Shown: positions 10,769 to 19,261, counted from the first letter of the stretch. The stretch: 64,000 bases of DNA from Allokutzneria sp. NRRL B-24872 (GCF_002155965.1 NZ_MUMH01000028.1:26896-90895), one strand, 5' to 3'. Program-made: numbers and translations. The notes: generated from the sequence alone by a model not told the origin.

Positions 10769-10861
10769 CCGCTTCGACGGGCCTGATGGGGCGGCGTTGA
10801 CCGTACCGCGCGCATCGCCGCACAGTTGGGAAAGACTCTTTCCGAACTGCGGAGGTTCCCG

Positions 10862-11512
10862 ATGGAGAGCGAACTGTCCCGCCGCGCCCTGCTCCGCGGT
10901 GTCGTCGGTGCCGGCCTGGTCGTGGGCGCCGGGCTGCACACCGCGACGCCCGCGCTGGCCGTCCCCGCGCCGAGCGTGGTGAGCTGCGCCGACTGGAGCG
11001 CGCGGCCCGCGAGGTCGACGCCGCAGTTGCTGGGCCACAAGCCGACGGTGCTGACCGTGCACCAGACGGAGAGCCCGAACTCGACGGACTACAGCAAGGC
11101 GCACGCGTACTCACTGGCCCGCTCGGTGCAGAACCACCACATGAACAACAACGGGTGGATCGACAGCGGGCAGCAGTTCACGATCAGCCGGGGCGGCCAC
11201 GTCCTTGAGGGGCGGCACCGCAGCCTGGCCGCGCTCAAAGGCGGCAAACAGCACGTTCTCGGCGCGCACGTGGGCGGGCACAACACCACGCACATCGGCA
11301 TCGAGAACGAGGGGACCTACCACACGGCGACGCCGCCGGAGCAGCTGTGGACCTCGCTGGTGGCGATGTGCGCCTACATCTGCCAGCAGTACGGGATCAA
11401 GGTCGTCAACATCAGGGGGCACCGGGACTACAACTCGACTGACTGCCCTGGCAACAAGCTTTACAGCATGTTGCCAAAGCTGAGGCAGGACGTGTCCAAG
11501 CTGCTGCGCTGA
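10862..11512 (+). CDS. Tat-exported N-acetylmuramoyl-L-alanine amidase, PGRP domain
   Basis: A 216-residue protein. ATG 10862, preceded by GGAGG, gives a twin-arginine signal (LSRRALLRGV, then a hydrophobic stretch ending TPALA). The mature domain is a zinc amidase of the peptidoglycan-recognition type: zinc ligands His in TVHQTES, and His and Cys in GHRDYNSTDCPG, with HIGIENEG as the core strand. It should cleave the bond between muramic acid and the peptide stem outside the membrane, in wall turnover or defence. It stands alone, upstream of an unrelated regulator. Confidence 0.88.
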   Translation: MESELSRRALLRGVVGAGLVVGAGLHTATPALAVPAPSVVSCADWSARPARSTPQLLGHKPTVLTVHQTESPNSTDYSKAHAYSLARSVQNHHMNNNGWIDSGQQFTISRGGHVLEGRHRSLAALKGGKQHVLGAHVGGHNTTHIGIENEGTYHTATPPEQLWTSLVAMCAYICQQYGIKVVNIRGHRDYNSTDCPGNKLYSMLPKLRQDVSKLLR

Positions 11513-11676
11513 GGGTTGAGGCTCATCGCCGGTAACCCTCCGTTCACCGCTCTTCCCCGACTGGGTGTCGCGCCGGAGCCCCTGACGTGGTGAGATAACC
11601 GGACCGTAACGCCGGTGGGTGATACTGCCCTCCGGTACATGCCCGTGAACACGACGCGTCAGTCGGGGAGGCGTCC

Positions 11677-12324
11677 GTGATCAAAGTTCTGTTGGTCGAT
11701 GACGAGGACCTTGTTCGATCCGGTCTTCGAATGATCTTGTCGAGTGCTGGTGACATCGAGGTTGTCGGAGAGTGTGACGACGGTTGCCTCGTGGTGGACC
11801 GGGTGCGGCAACTTCGCCCGCACGTGGTCCTGCTGGACATCCGGATGCGCACGACGGACGGCCTGTCCGCCCTGCGACGGCTGCGCGCGCTGCCGGACCC
11901 GCCACGGGTCGCGATGCTCACCACCTTCGACATCGACGAGTACGTCAGCGAGGCCCTGCGCCTCGGTGCCAGCGGTTTCCTGCTGAAGGACACCGAACCC
12001 GCCCAGCTCGTCCGGGCGGTGCGCGACGTCGCGCGCGGCGGAGCGGTGCTCGATCCCGGGGTGGCCGCGCGCGTGCTCGCGGCGGTCGCGAACGGGGAGC
12101 GGGCTGCCGAGCCGGCTCGGACGTTGCTCGGGTCCCTGTCCGAGCGCGAGCGGGAGGTGCTCGCGCTCATCGGGCAGGGCATGTCCAACGCCGAGATCGG
12201 CGGTGCCCTGCACCTGTCCGAGGCGACGGTGAAGGGCTACGTGTCCTCGGTGCTCGGCAAGATAGGAGCCGTGAACCGGGTGCAGGCGGCCCTGGTCGCC
12301 TACCGCGGTGGGCTGATCGCCTGA
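11677..12324 (+). CDS. Orphan NarL/LuxR-type response regulator
   Basis: A 215-residue protein with a receiver domain (acidic pocket DDED near 9-12, phosphorylated Asp in VVLLDIRM about 54, Lys in FLLKDTEP about 104) and a C-terminal LuxR helix-turn-helix (LSEREREVLALIGQGMSNAE, about 150-170). No histidine kinase is adjacent, so its partner is elsewhere. The convergent GGDEF gene ends 21 bp away. Confidence 0.88.
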   Translation: MIKVLLVDDEDLVRSGLRMILSSAGDIEVVGECDDGCLVVDRVRQLRPHVVLLDIRMRTTDGLSALRRLRALPDPPRVAMLTTFDIDEYVSEALRLGASGFLLKDTEPAQLVRAVRDVARGGAVLDPGVAARVLAAVANGERAAEPARTLLGSLSEREREVLALIGQGMSNAEIGGALHLSEATVKGYVSSVLGKIGAVNRVQAALVAYRGGLIA

Positions 12325-12345
12325 TCGGGTGACCCGTCGGTCTGG

Positions 12346-13890
12346 CTACTCCAGGCCGACGGGCTGCTCCGGCGCCAGCAGGGTCCCGTCCACTCCGCCC
12401 TCTGCGGAGGGGTGGACCTCCACGCGGTTCCTGCCGTGGCGTTTCGCCCGGTAGAGCGCGATGTCGGCGGCCGCGAAGAGCTGGTCCAGCTTGGCCGGAC
12501 CGGCGGCGACGCCGATGCTCACGGTCGGGCGCCTGATGTTGCCCAGCACCATCGACCAGTCGTGGTCGTCCACGGCCGCGCGGATGCGCTCGGCCACCAC
12601 CGGGCCGACGTTGTGCCGGTCCTCGGTGGCGTCGACGAGCAGCACGACGAACTCGTCGCCGGCCCATCGCGCCACCAGGTCGTCAGTGCGGCACTCGCGG
12701 CGCAGCAGCTGGGCGATCTCGCGCAGCGCCGCGTCCCCCGCGGCGTGCCCGGCGTCGTCGTTGACGCCCTTGAACCAGTCCACGTCGACCAGCACCAGCC
12801 ACGGCATCCGTCCGCGCGCGGCGGTCCGCTCCAGCAGCTGCGGCGCGGCGCGCTCCAGGCCGAGCCGGTTCGCCAGCCCCGTCAGCGGGTCCCGCGCGGC
12901 GGCCTCCTGCGCCGCCATCGCCAGCCGCTGGGCCTGCACGGCGAGTCTGCGCTGCTCCAGCGCCTGGCCAAGGCCCTCCTGCAACGTCTCCACGGCCTTG
13001 CGGCTGGAGGTGAGGCTCCTGCGCAGCGCCTCCGCCTCGCCGACCGCGTCGCCGAGGGAGTTGCAGACGTCGGCGAGGTCCAGCGAGAACCGGAACAGCA
13101 GCGACGTGTCGTTGATCTTCTCCGCCTCCGCCACGGCCCGCGCGGCCAGCGTGCGCGCCTCCGCGAGGTCGCCGCGTGCGCGCTGCACCATGGCGAGCAC
13201 CCAGTGGCTGACCGCCTGGCCCCACCAGTCCTCGGCGCCGCGGGCCAGCTCTCCGGCCTGCTTCGCGGTCTTCTCGGCCTGGTCCAGCTCGCCGATACCG
13301 GCGAGGGAGCGCGAGTAGGCGCCGAGCAGCGCGCGGTGCACGTAGCCCTCGCTGATCAGCTCAAGGCCCTGCTCCAGCAGCACGGCCGCCTCGCCGAAGA
13401 TCTGCCGGGCCGTCTCCTCGGGCGCGTCGACCGCGCGGAAGTTGAGCGTGCCGCCCAGCCGCTGCAGGCAGTGGGCAAGCGTTTGGGCGTCGCCGGAGTC
13501 CCTGGCCACCTGTACCGACAGCCGCGTCATGTCCAGCGCGGCGCGGCGGTGGCCGATGCCGTCGAGCAGGTAGCCCAGCATGCCGATGGTCTGCGCGGCC
13601 GCCGCGCCGACGGGGCGCTCGGAGTCCAGCTCCGTCCAGCCCTCGGCGGCGAGTTCGAGCGCGAGCGGGATGCGGCCGAGCCGCCACGCCACCACGGCCC
13701 GGTAGACCAGCACGGTCGCCCTGCGCCAGCGGTCCCCGCCGGAGGCGGGGGTGCGCGAGACCACGTCGTCGAACAGGGTGTTGGCCTCGACCACGCGGCC
13801 GGAGTCCAGCAGCGACCGGACCTCGCGGTCCTGCCGCGGGATCTGTCCCGCCGCCATCGGCTCGTCGTGATCCACGTCGTGATCCACCAC
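12346..13890 (-). CDS. Diguanylate cyclase with N-terminal TPR region
   Basis: A 514-residue protein. Residues about 10-330 are helical and TPR-like; a coiled-coil stretch (about 310-345) leads into a GGDEF domain (about 345-505) with ARDPLTGLANR, DVDWFKGVND and the active loop AGDEF in place of GGDEF, a variant still found in active enzymes. It should make cyclic di-GMP, with the TPR part as sensor or partner site. It lacks membrane segments. GTG 13888-13890 is chosen because AGGGG lies 10 nt upstream; an internal ATG at 13855-13857 is the alternative. Confidence 0.82.
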   Translation of the reverse strand: MVDHDVDHDEPMAAGQIPRQDREVRSLLDSGRVVEANTLFDDVVSRTPASGGDRWRRATVLVYRAVVAWRLGRIPLALELAAEGWTELDSERPVGAAAAQTIGMLGYLLDGIGHRRAALDMTRLSVQVARDSGDAQTLAHCLQRLGGTLNFRAVDAPEETARQIFGEAAVLLEQGLELISEGYVHRALLGAYSRSLAGIGELDQAEKTAKQAGELARGAEDWWGQAVSHWVLAMVQRARGDLAEARTLAARAVAEAEKINDTSLLFRFSLDLADVCNSLGDAVGEAEALRRSLTSSRKAVETLQEGLGQALEQRRLAVQAQRLAMAAQEAAARDPLTGLANRLGLERAAPQLLERTAARGRMPWLVLVDVDWFKGVNDDAGHAAGDAALREIAQLLRRECRTDDLVARWAGDEFVVLLVDATEDRHNVGPVVAERIRAAVDDHDWSMVLGNIRRPTVSIGVAAGPAKLDQLFAAADIALYRAKRHGRNRVEVHPSAEGGVDGTLLAPEQPVGLE

Positions 13891-13959
13891 GCCTCGGCAT
13901 CCCCTGACCCCGGCTGACCGCGCCGTCCTTGCCCTCACCAGGCGCGATCTGCCGACAGG

Positions 13960-14613
13960 CTACCTTTTCCGTCGCTGCCCGTACCGCTCGTGGTGCACAA
14001 CGTCATGAAGAGGTAGCCGACTGCGCCACCCGTGTCGCTCCAGATCAGGCGTGTCAGCGAGCCGTTCGACCGGGCCGAGGCACAACCACGCGACCGGGCG
14101 CACGCCCTGCGGGACGCCGAGAAGTCTGCGCAGGAAGTCCTCGCGGTAGAAGCTCACCCAGCCCACGCCCAGGCCCTCCGCGGTCGCGGCCAGCCACAGG
14201 TTCTGGATCGCCAGGCAGACCGAGAACAGCCCGGCGTCGGCGATGGCGTGCCTGCCGAGCACGGCGGGGGAGCCCCGGTCGGCGTCGTAGGTCACCACGA
14301 CGCCGACGGTGGACTCCAGCACGCCCTCGACCTTGATCCGCGAGAACGTCTCCGCGCGCTCGCCCTCCAGCGACGCCGCGAAGACGCTGCGCTCCGCCCG
14401 AACGTGGTCGCGGAAGGACCTGCGGGTGTCGCGGTCGCTGACGAGCACGAAGTCCCACGGCTGCGAGAGCCCGACGCTGGGGGCGGCGTGGGCCGCCCCC
14501 AGGACGCGGTCGAGCACGTCATCGGCGATCGGCTCGCCGGTGAACTCGCCGCGCACGTCGCGGCGCCGGAACAGCACGTCGTAGAACTCGGCGACTTCGG
14601 TCGGTGCGGCCAC
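13960..14613 (-). CDS. bluB: 5,6-dimethylbenzimidazole synthase
   Basis: A 217-residue nitroreductase-fold flavoprotein with features I associate with BluB: an N-terminal VLFRRRDVRGEF, AAPSVGLSQPWDF, and GVGWVSFY where substrate and flavin are enclosed. BluB splits reduced FMN with oxygen to make the lower ligand of cobalamin. It begins (GTG 14611-14613) only 13 bp after the stop of the zinc-free S18 gene, with no hairpin between, so it is probably transcribed with the zinc-starvation ribosomal operon. I see no cobalamin riboswitch in front of it. Confidence 0.85.
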   Translation of the reverse strand: MAAPTEVAEFYDVLFRRRDVRGEFTGEPIADDVLDRVLGAAHAAPSVGLSQPWDFVLVSDRDTRRSFRDHVRAERSVFAASLEGERAETFSRIKVEGVLESTVGVVVTYDADRGSPAVLGRHAIADAGLFSVCLAIQNLWLAATAEGLGVGWVSFYREDFLRRLLGVPQGVRPVAWLCLGPVERLADTPDLERHGWRSRLPLHDVVHHERYGQRRKR

Positions 14614-14626
14614 TTCGACGACGCTA

Positions 14627-14848
14627 CTAGCGCTTGCCGTAGGGCAGCAGCGCCATCTCGCGGGCGTTCTTGATCGCCTTGGCCACCTCGCGCTGCTGCT
14701 GCGGCGTGAGCCCGGTGACCCTGCGGGAACGGATCTTGCCCCGGTCGGAGACGAACGTCCGCAGCAGCGTCGCGTCCTTCCAGTCGGCCCGCTCCACGCC
14801 CGCGGACTTGAGCAGGTTGCGCTTCTTCTTGCCGGTGAACCTGGTCAT
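14627..14848 (-). CDS. rpsR: 30S ribosomal protein S18, zinc-free paralogue
   Basis: 73 residues with the S18 core ([20 protein letters not shown]) and no cysteine, as in the zinc-independent form. The order L28-L33-S14-S18 is the alternative ribosomal operon that actinobacteria express when zinc is short. It follows S14 after 4 bp. A second, housekeeping S18 should exist elsewhere in the genome. Confidence 0.93.
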   Translation of the reverse strand: MTRFTGKKKRNLLKSAGVERADWKDATLLRTFVSDRGKIRSRRVTGLTPQQQREVAKAIKNAREMALLPYGKR

Positions 14849-14852
14849 GGCC

Positions 14853-15158
14853 TCACCAGCTCGACTTGCTGACGCCGGGCAGTTCGCCCGCGTGAGCCAT
14901 CGAGCGCAGCCGCACCCGGGACAGGCCGAAGGCGCGGAAGTACGCGCGCGGCCTGCCGTCGACGGCGTCGCGGTTGCGGACCCTGGTCGCGCTCGCGTCG
15001 CGCGGCTGGCGCCGCAGCTCCAGCTGCGCCGCCGCGCGCTCGGCGTCGGAGGACTTCGGCGAGCGCAGGACCTCCTTCAGCTCGGCGCGGCGCTCGGCGT
15101 AGCGGGCGACGACGAGCTTGCGCTGCTCGTTCTTGGCGATCTTGGACTTCTTGGCCAT
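14853..15158 (-). CDS. rpsN: 30S ribosomal protein S14, zinc-free paralogue
   Basis: 101 residues, the long form of S14 that lacks the CxxC-CxxC zinc site of the 61-residue form; there are no cysteines at all. The N-terminal [14 protein letters not shown] and C-terminal [11 protein letters not shown] are typical. One base separates its start region from the L33 stop, so the genes are cotranscribed and probably coupled. Confidence 0.93.
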   Translation of the reverse strand: MAKKSKIAKNEQRKLVVARYAERRAELKEVLRSPKSSDAERAAAQLELRRQPRDASATRVRNRDAVDGRPRAYFRAFGLSRVRLRSMAHAGELPGVSKSSW

Positions 15159-15159
15159 C

Positions 15160-15324
15160 TCAGCGCTCCTCCTTGAACTCGACGTGCCTGCGCACGATCG
15201 GGTCGTACTTGGTGAGCCGCATGCGGTCCGGGTCGTTGCGCCGGTTCTTGCGGGTCACGTACGTGTAGCCGGTGCCAGCGGTCGAGCGGAGCTTGATGAT
15301 CGGCCGGACCTCGTTGCGCGCCAT
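15160..15324 (-). CDS. rpmG: 50S ribosomal protein L33, zinc-free paralogue
   Basis: 54 residues, cysteine-free, with the L33 pattern ([20 protein letters not shown]). The ATG at 15322-15324 overlaps the L28 stop codon by one base (TGATG), so translation is probably coupled. Confidence 0.93.
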   Translation of the reverse strand: MARNEVRPIIKLRSTAGTGYTYVTRKNRRNDPDRMRLTKYDPIVRRHVEFKEER

Positions 15325-15560
15325 CAGACCTTCTCCCCGCGCGCGCGGATCTCGGCGACCACCGACTCCACGCCGCGCTTGTCGATCGTCTTGATGCCCT
15401 TGGCGGAGACCCGCAGCGTGATCCACCGGTTCTCGCTGCCCAGCCAGTAGCGCCTGCGCTGGATGTTGGGGTTCCACCGGCGCGAGGTCCGCACGTGGGA
15501 GTGCGAGACCTGCTTGCCGAAGCCGGGTTCGCGACCGGTCACCTGACACCTGGCGGACAC
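15324..15560 (-). CDS. rpmB: 50S ribosomal protein L28, zinc-starvation paralogue
   Basis: 78 residues with the L28 signature ([24 protein letters not shown]). Only one cysteine is present, so the zinc site of housekeeping L28 is missing. GTG 15558-15560 is preceded by AGGAGG, which decides the start. It is the first gene of the four-gene ribosomal operon, with a Zur-like site 17 bp upstream of the start. Confidence 0.93.
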   Translation of the reverse strand: MSARCQVTGREPGFGKQVSHSHVRTSRRWNPNIQRRRYWLGSENRWITLRVSAKGIKTIDKRGVESVVAEIRARGEKV

Positions 15561-15576
15561 GGGTCCTCCTCGGGAA

Positions 15577-15600
15577 TGAAAACGATACCGATTTTCGTTA
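15577..15600. promoter_or_regulatory. Zur-box-like operator 1 (L28 side)
   Basis: Imperfect palindrome with half-sites TGAAAACG and GATTTTCG in an AT-rich island between the two divergent zinc-responsive operons. It resembles the actinobacterial Zur consensus TGAAAATCGTTTTCA, recalled from memory. Its position 17 bp before the L28 start fits repression when zinc is plentiful. Confidence 0.6.
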
Positions 15601-15636
15601 AGGCGGGAGCCAGGGTAGCGTGACCGTCGCTGAAAG

Positions 15637-15654
15637 TGGAAATCGTTGTCAACA
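15637..15654. promoter_or_regulatory. Zur-box-like operator 2 (COG0523 side)
   Basis: TGGAAATCGTTGTCAACA matches about 13 of 15 positions of TGAAAATCGTTTTCA. It lies directly before the AAGGAGG ribosome binding site of the COG0523 gene, so bound repressor would block initiation of that operon. Confidence 0.6.
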
Positions 15655-15665
15655 AGGAGGCCGAC

Positions 15666-16892
15666 GTGACTGATCAGCGCGTGCCGGTGGTGCTGCTCTC
15701 CGGCCTCGCCGCCGACGCGGTCGCCGAGGTCGCCCGCCACGCCGCCGAGGACCCGACGACCGCGGTGCTGCACCACGACCTCCGCGAGGTGGTCCAGGGC
15801 GTGGTGCGGCGGACGCTGACCCACGGCTCGTACCAGGCGACCGCGGTGCTCGAACTGGCGCACGGCTGCGTCTCCTGCACGCTCCGCCAGGACCTGCTGC
15901 CCGTCGCGCTCCGGCTGGCCGAAGCGCCCGACGTGCGCCGGATCGTGCTGCACCTGGACCCGGCGATGGAGCCCGAGGCGGTCTGCTGGGCGCTGCACCA
16001 CGTGGTCGTCGACGGCCGCGTGGCCACCGAGCGCCTGCGCGTCGACGCGGTGGTCAGCACCGTGGACGCCGCGACGTGGTTCGCGGACGCGATCGGCGAG
16101 GAGTCGCTGTTCGAGCGGGGCATGAGCGCGAGCGCCGACGATGAGCGCACGATCGCCCAAGTCGTTGTGGCCCAGGTGGAATTCGCCGACGCGGTCGTGG
16201 TGGCGGGGGAGGCCCCGGACGCGTGGACGGCGGCGCGGACCGGCGCCGTGCTCGACCGGCTCGCGCCCGAGCTGCCGCGCGCCGACCTGGCCGGCCTCGA
16301 CCTCGACGCACTGGTCGCGGCCGTCCCGGCGCGGGCGCGCAAGGGCGAGGTCGGTGACGCGCACGAGCCGCTGCTGCGCGGTCAGCCGCCGTTGGAGCCG
16401 GACTGCGGGATCTCCGTGGTGCTCTTCGACGAGCGCAGGCCGTTCCACCCCGGGCGACTGCACGACGCGCTCGACGTGCTGCTGGAAGGCGTTGTGCGGA
16501 CGCGCGGGCGCCTCTGGGTGGCGAGCCAGCCGGACGCCGCGCTCTGGGTGGAGTCGGCGGGCGGCGGGCTCCGCATCGCGCACGCCGGGCCGTGGCTGGC
16601 GACCACGGAGGACTGGTCCGAAGTGGACTCCGAGCGCGTCGCGATGGCCTCGCTGCGCTGGGACCCCTACTACGGCGACCGCGAACAGCAGCTGGTCGTG
16701 ATCACGCACCTGGCTTCGCCGGAGGAGATCACCTCAGCGTTGCGCGAGGCCTTGCTGACCGACGCCGAACTGGCTTCGGGGGCCGACGTGTGGCGGACCT
16801 ACGAGGACCCGTTCGGCGAGTGGCACACAGATCCCTGCGAGGACTCGGGCGACCGGGACTCCGCACTGCGAACAGGAAGGGAAGAAGGATGA
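15666..16892 (+). CDS. COG0523/CobW-family zinc-starvation protein without a P-loop
   Basis: 408 residues. The N-terminal strand PVVLLSG is followed by LAADAV where G3E GTPases have a GxxGxGKT Walker A, so nucleotide binding in the usual way is doubtful. The metal motif survives as GCVSC (usually CxCC). The C-terminal half has [12 protein letters not shown] and [12 protein letters not shown], typical of CobW_C. From memory it resembles mycobacterial Rv0106, which also lacks the P-loop and lies beside rpmB1. It probably handles zinc or supports zinc-dependent proteins during shortage. GTG 15666 is chosen for AAGGAGG at 15654-15660. It overlaps rpmE2 by 4 bp. Confidence 0.85.
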   Translation: MTDQRVPVVLLSGLAADAVAEVARHAAEDPTTAVLHHDLREVVQGVVRRTLTHGSYQATAVLELAHGCVSCTLRQDLLPVALRLAEAPDVRRIVLHLDPAMEPEAVCWALHHVVVDGRVATERLRVDAVVSTVDAATWFADAIGEESLFERGMSASADDERTIAQVVVAQVEFADAVVVAGEAPDAWTAARTGAVLDRLAPELPRADLAGLDLDALVAAVPARARKGEVGDAHEPLLRGQPPLEPDCGISVVLFDERRPFHPGRLHDALDVLLEGVVRTRGRLWVASQPDAALWVESAGGGLRIAHAGPWLATTEDWSEVDSERVAMASLRWDPYYGDREQQLVVITHLASPEEITSALREALLTDAELASGADVWRTYEDPFGEWHTDPCEDSGDRDSALRTGREEG

Positions 16893-17137
16893 AGACCGGA
16901 ATCCACCCCGAGTACCACCCGGTGGTCTTCAAGGACTCCTCGACGGGCACGGCGTTCCTGACCCGCTCGACGGCGACCTCCGAGAAGACCGTGGAGTGGG
17001 AGGACGGCAACACCTACCCGTTGATCGTCGTCGACGTCACCAGCGACTCGCATCCGTTCTGGACGGGCAACCAGCGCTTGGTCGACACCGCGGGCCGGGT
17101 GGAGAAGTTCCACCGTCGCTACGGCAGGAGGAACTGA
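16889..17137 (+). CDS. rpmE2: 50S ribosomal protein L31 type B (zinc-free)
   Basis: 82 residues with [14 protein letters not shown] and SDSHPFWTG, the type B L31 pattern, and no cysteine, against four in the zinc form. The ATG overlaps the COG0523 stop (ATGA), and its own TGA overlaps the L32 ATG (TGATG), so three genes are coupled in one operon. Confidence 0.94.
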   Translation: MKTGIHPEYHPVVFKDSSTGTAFLTRSTATSEKTVEWEDGNTYPLIVVDVTSDSHPFWTGNQRLVDTAGRVEKFHRRYGRRN

Positions 17138-17298
17138 TGGCCGTCCCCAAGCGGCGCATGTCGCGCAGCAACACCCGCAGCCGCCGGTCCCAGTGGAAGG
17201 CCGCGCCCGTGCCGCTCGTCCCCATCACCGTGGACGGCCGCCAGCTGCTCGTCCCACCCCACTTGGTCCAAGCGTTCCGCCGCGGCTACGCCTCCTGA
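17137..17298 (+). CDS. rpmF: 50S ribosomal protein L32, zinc-free paralogue
   Basis: 53 residues starting [20 protein letters not shown]. The two CxxC pairs of zinc-type L32 are absent. The start overlaps the L31 stop by one base. It ends the COG0523-L31-L32 operon, and a long inverted repeat follows at 17322-17374. Confidence 0.93.
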   Translation: MAVPKRRMSRSNTRSRRSQWKAAPVPLVPITVDGRQLLVPPHLVQAFRRGYAS

Positions 17299-17321
17299 GT
17301 GATGGCGCGTGTTGGCCTTAC

Positions 17322-17374
17322 GTGCTGAATGAGTCATTGAGGGCGCTCAAGCACCTCAATGACTCATTCAGCAC
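17322..17374. repeat. 21-bp perfect inverted repeat, TGA(G/C)TCA family
   Basis: Arms 17322-17342 and 17354-17374 are perfect reverse complements around an 11-nt loop; each holds the core AATGA(G/C)TCATT. It lies between convergent genes and can work as a terminator. The same units recur at 47325-47434, so it belongs to a dispersed family. Confidence 0.75.
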
Positions 17375-17383
17375 AAAAGAGGC

Positions 17384-18046
17384 CTAGGCCACCTGGGTGA
17401 TCTGGGTTTCACCATCGGGGGACTCGCGCCACTGCGTGAACGGGCGGTCCATGTGCCAGCGGCCGGTGGAGTCGCGTTCCAGGACCCGGAAATCACAGGT
17501 CGGCGGGTTCGACAGGGATTCGAACAATTCGATGCTCCAGTTGAAGAGCCGACGGCACAGCAATCGCATGGTCAACCCGTGGGAGACCACGATGACGTTC
17601 TTCGGGTGGGCCGGGTCGTTGTCCACCCGGCGCTCCAGCTCGGTCAGGAAGCCCGCGACCCGGTCGTCGACGTCCGCGCCGGACTCGCCGTGGGCGAGCC
17701 GGAAGAAGAAGTGGCCGAAGGCGTGCCGCTCCTGCTTCTGCCGCTCCTGGTCGACCGGGTCCTGGAGGTTGCCCCAGTCCTGTTCCCGCAGGCGGGGTTC
17801 GGGGACTATCCGCTCGATGAGGTTGCTCAGCTCCATCAGCTCGAAGGTCTGCCGCGTGCGCAGGTAGGGGCTGACGTACGCGGCGACGGGACCGGGGCCG
17901 AGCAGGCGGCGCATGCGCGGTGACATGGCGCGCGCCTGTTGCACGCCCCGCGGTGTCAGCGGCAGGGCGTGGTCCGGTATGCGGCAGTAGGCGAGCTCAT
18001 CGACGTTGCCGAGGCTTTCCGCGTGTCGCAGCAGGATGATCCGCAC
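17384..18046 (-). CDS. Histidine phosphatase (phosphoglycerate-mutase-like) protein
   Basis: 220 residues with the catalytic RHAESLGN near the N-terminus, a second arginine in SPYLRTRQT, and the proton-donor/second histidine region VVSHGLTMR (about 165). It is a soluble phosphatase; the substrate is unknown. GTG 18044-18046 begins at the family's usual first strand (RIILLRHAES). The gene is convergent with rpmF across the inverted repeat and lies 24 bp after the GNAT gene. Confidence 0.85.
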   Translation of the reverse strand: MRIILLRHAESLGNVDELAYCRIPDHALPLTPRGVQQARAMSPRMRRLLGPGPVAAYVSPYLRTRQTFELMELSNLIERIVPEPRLREQDWGNLQDPVDQERQKQERHAFGHFFFRLAHGESGADVDDRVAGFLTELERRVDNDPAHPKNVIVVSHGLTMRLLCRRLFNWSIELFESLSNPPTCDFRVLERDSTGRWHMDRPFTQWRESPDGETQITQVA

Positions 18047-18069
18047 ATGTCTATCGTGCCTTTTTTCCT

Positions 18070-18537
18070 CTACTCCATCAGCGGGAACATCAGTTGTCGC
18101 AGCGTCCGACCGGGTAGAGAACCTGATGCAACCACCCCAATTTCCTGAGCCCCCATCGCGAAATAGAAGCCTTCGGCGTAGGGCTCCGCGTCCAGGACGA
18201 GCTCCGTCCATCCCATATTCCGGGCGTTTCGCACCGCTTCCGCCCACAACAGCCTGCCGAGACCGGTGCCGATGTGCGGCGGATCGACCCACAGGTTGCC
18301 CAGTTCGCCGCGCGGTCCAGCGCCGTCGAGGCTGAAGAACCCGAGCACTTCGTCGTCGCGCTCGGCGACCACGAACAGCCCCTCCGACAGGCGCTGCGCG
18401 TCGTAGGTCAGCTCGGCGCGCACGGCCGCCATGAACTCCGCGTCGTAACCCCAGTGCGCCTTGGACCGCTGTGCGAGCGCGTTGAGCGCCCCTGCCTCGT
18501 CCGCTCGCGCCCGGCGCAGCGTGATGTCCTCGCCCAC
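18070..18537 (-). CDS. GNAT-family N-acetyltransferase
   Basis: 155 residues with the acetyl-CoA site LWVDPPHIGTGLGRLLW (about 92-108) and the C-terminal EGFYFAMGAQEIG that marks GNAT folds. The substrate is unknown. GTG 18535-18537 gives the usual ITLRRARADEA start; an upstream ATG at 18571-18573 would add a charged tail. The gene is divergent from the TRIC-like gene. Confidence 0.8.
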   Translation of the reverse strand: MGEDITLRRARADEAGALNALAQRSKAHWGYDAEFMAAVRAELTYDAQRLSEGLFVVAERDDEVLGFFSLDGAGPRGELGNLWVDPPHIGTGLGRLLWAEAVRNARNMGWTELVLDAEPYAEGFYFAMGAQEIGVVASGSLPGRTLRQLMFPLME

Positions 18538-18599
18538 CGCTCGATCTTCGCGGTCAGCATCACGTCGCCGCACGCGATTTCCTGGGGGAGGATCACCGG

Positions 18600-19205
18600 G
18601 TGTTGCTCGTGTTGGAGCTGGTCGGCATCGCCGTGTTCGCCGCGTCCGGCGCGCTCGCCGGTGTCCGCGCCCGGCTCGACGTCTTCGGCGTGGTCATCCT
18701 CGCCATGACCACCGCGCTCGGCGGCGGGATCATCCGCGACGTGCTGCTCGACGTCAGCCCGCCGACCAGCCTGCGCGACTGGCGCTACCTGCTGGTGACC
18801 GCGGTGACCGGCCTGATCGTGTTCTGGGTGCACCCGCACATGGCCAAGCTGCGCCGCGCCATGCTGCTCGCCGATGCGGTCGGGCTCGGGCTGTTCACCA
18901 CGGCGGGCACGATCACCGCGCTCGAACTGGGCGCGCCCGCCTACACCGCCTGCCTGATCGGCATGACCACGGGCATCGGCGGCGGTGCCCTGCGCGACGT
19001 GCTGATCAGGGAGATCCCAGTGGTGCTGCAACGCGAGATCTACGCGGTCGCCGCGCTGCTCGGAGCCGTCGTGGTCGTGGTCGGGCGCAACCTCGGCCTG
19101 CCGCAGGGGCCGACGGTGCTCGCCGGGGCCGTGCTGATCGTGACGGTCCGCGTGCTCGCGCTCTGGCGGAAGTGGAACGCGCCCCTGCCGCGCGAGCCCC
19201 GCTGA
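18600..19205 (+). CDS. TRIC/YadS-type (UPF0126) membrane protein
   Basis: 201 residues, about seven membrane helices in two repeats, each with the family's glycine-rich motif (TTALGGGIIRDVLL, about 37; TTGIGGGALRDVLI, about 123). Bacterial members form cation channels of the TRIC type or move small solutes such as glycine; which applies here is unknown. GTG start at 18600. Confidence 0.85.
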   Translation: MLLVLELVGIAVFAASGALAGVRARLDVFGVVILAMTTALGGGIIRDVLLDVSPPTSLRDWRYLLVTAVTGLIVFWVHPHMAKLRRAMLLADAVGLGLFTTAGTITALELGAPAYTACLIGMTTGIGGGALRDVLIREIPVVLQREIYAVAALLGAVVVVVGRNLGLPQGPTVLAGAVLIVTVRVLALWRKWNAPLPREPR

Positions 19206-19231
19206 CCATGCGGCCATGACTATTTTGGCAG

Positions 19232-19261
19232 CGTTCAGGCCCTTCTCAGGCACCTCTCAGG
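19232..19261 (+). promoter_or_regulatory. Triple direct repeat before mprA (MprA-box-like)
   Basis: CGTTCAGG (19232), TTCTCAGG (19243) and CTCTCAGG (19254) recur at an exact 11-bp period and end 22 bp before the mprA start. The same element stands 22 bp before pepD. 8-bp direct repeats with a 3-bp gap match the description of the mycobacterial MprA box as I recall it. No Shine-Dalgarno sequence follows. Confidence 0.6.

Noticed and set aside
13960..14626. Cobalamin riboswitch before bluB
   Set aside because: Only 13 bp separate bluB from the S18 gene, so there is no room for a riboswitch.
16617..16636. GTCCGAAGTGGAC words (also near 42460) as further copies of the STVD palindrome
   Set aside because: They are not palindromic and differ in the centre; they were left out of the count.
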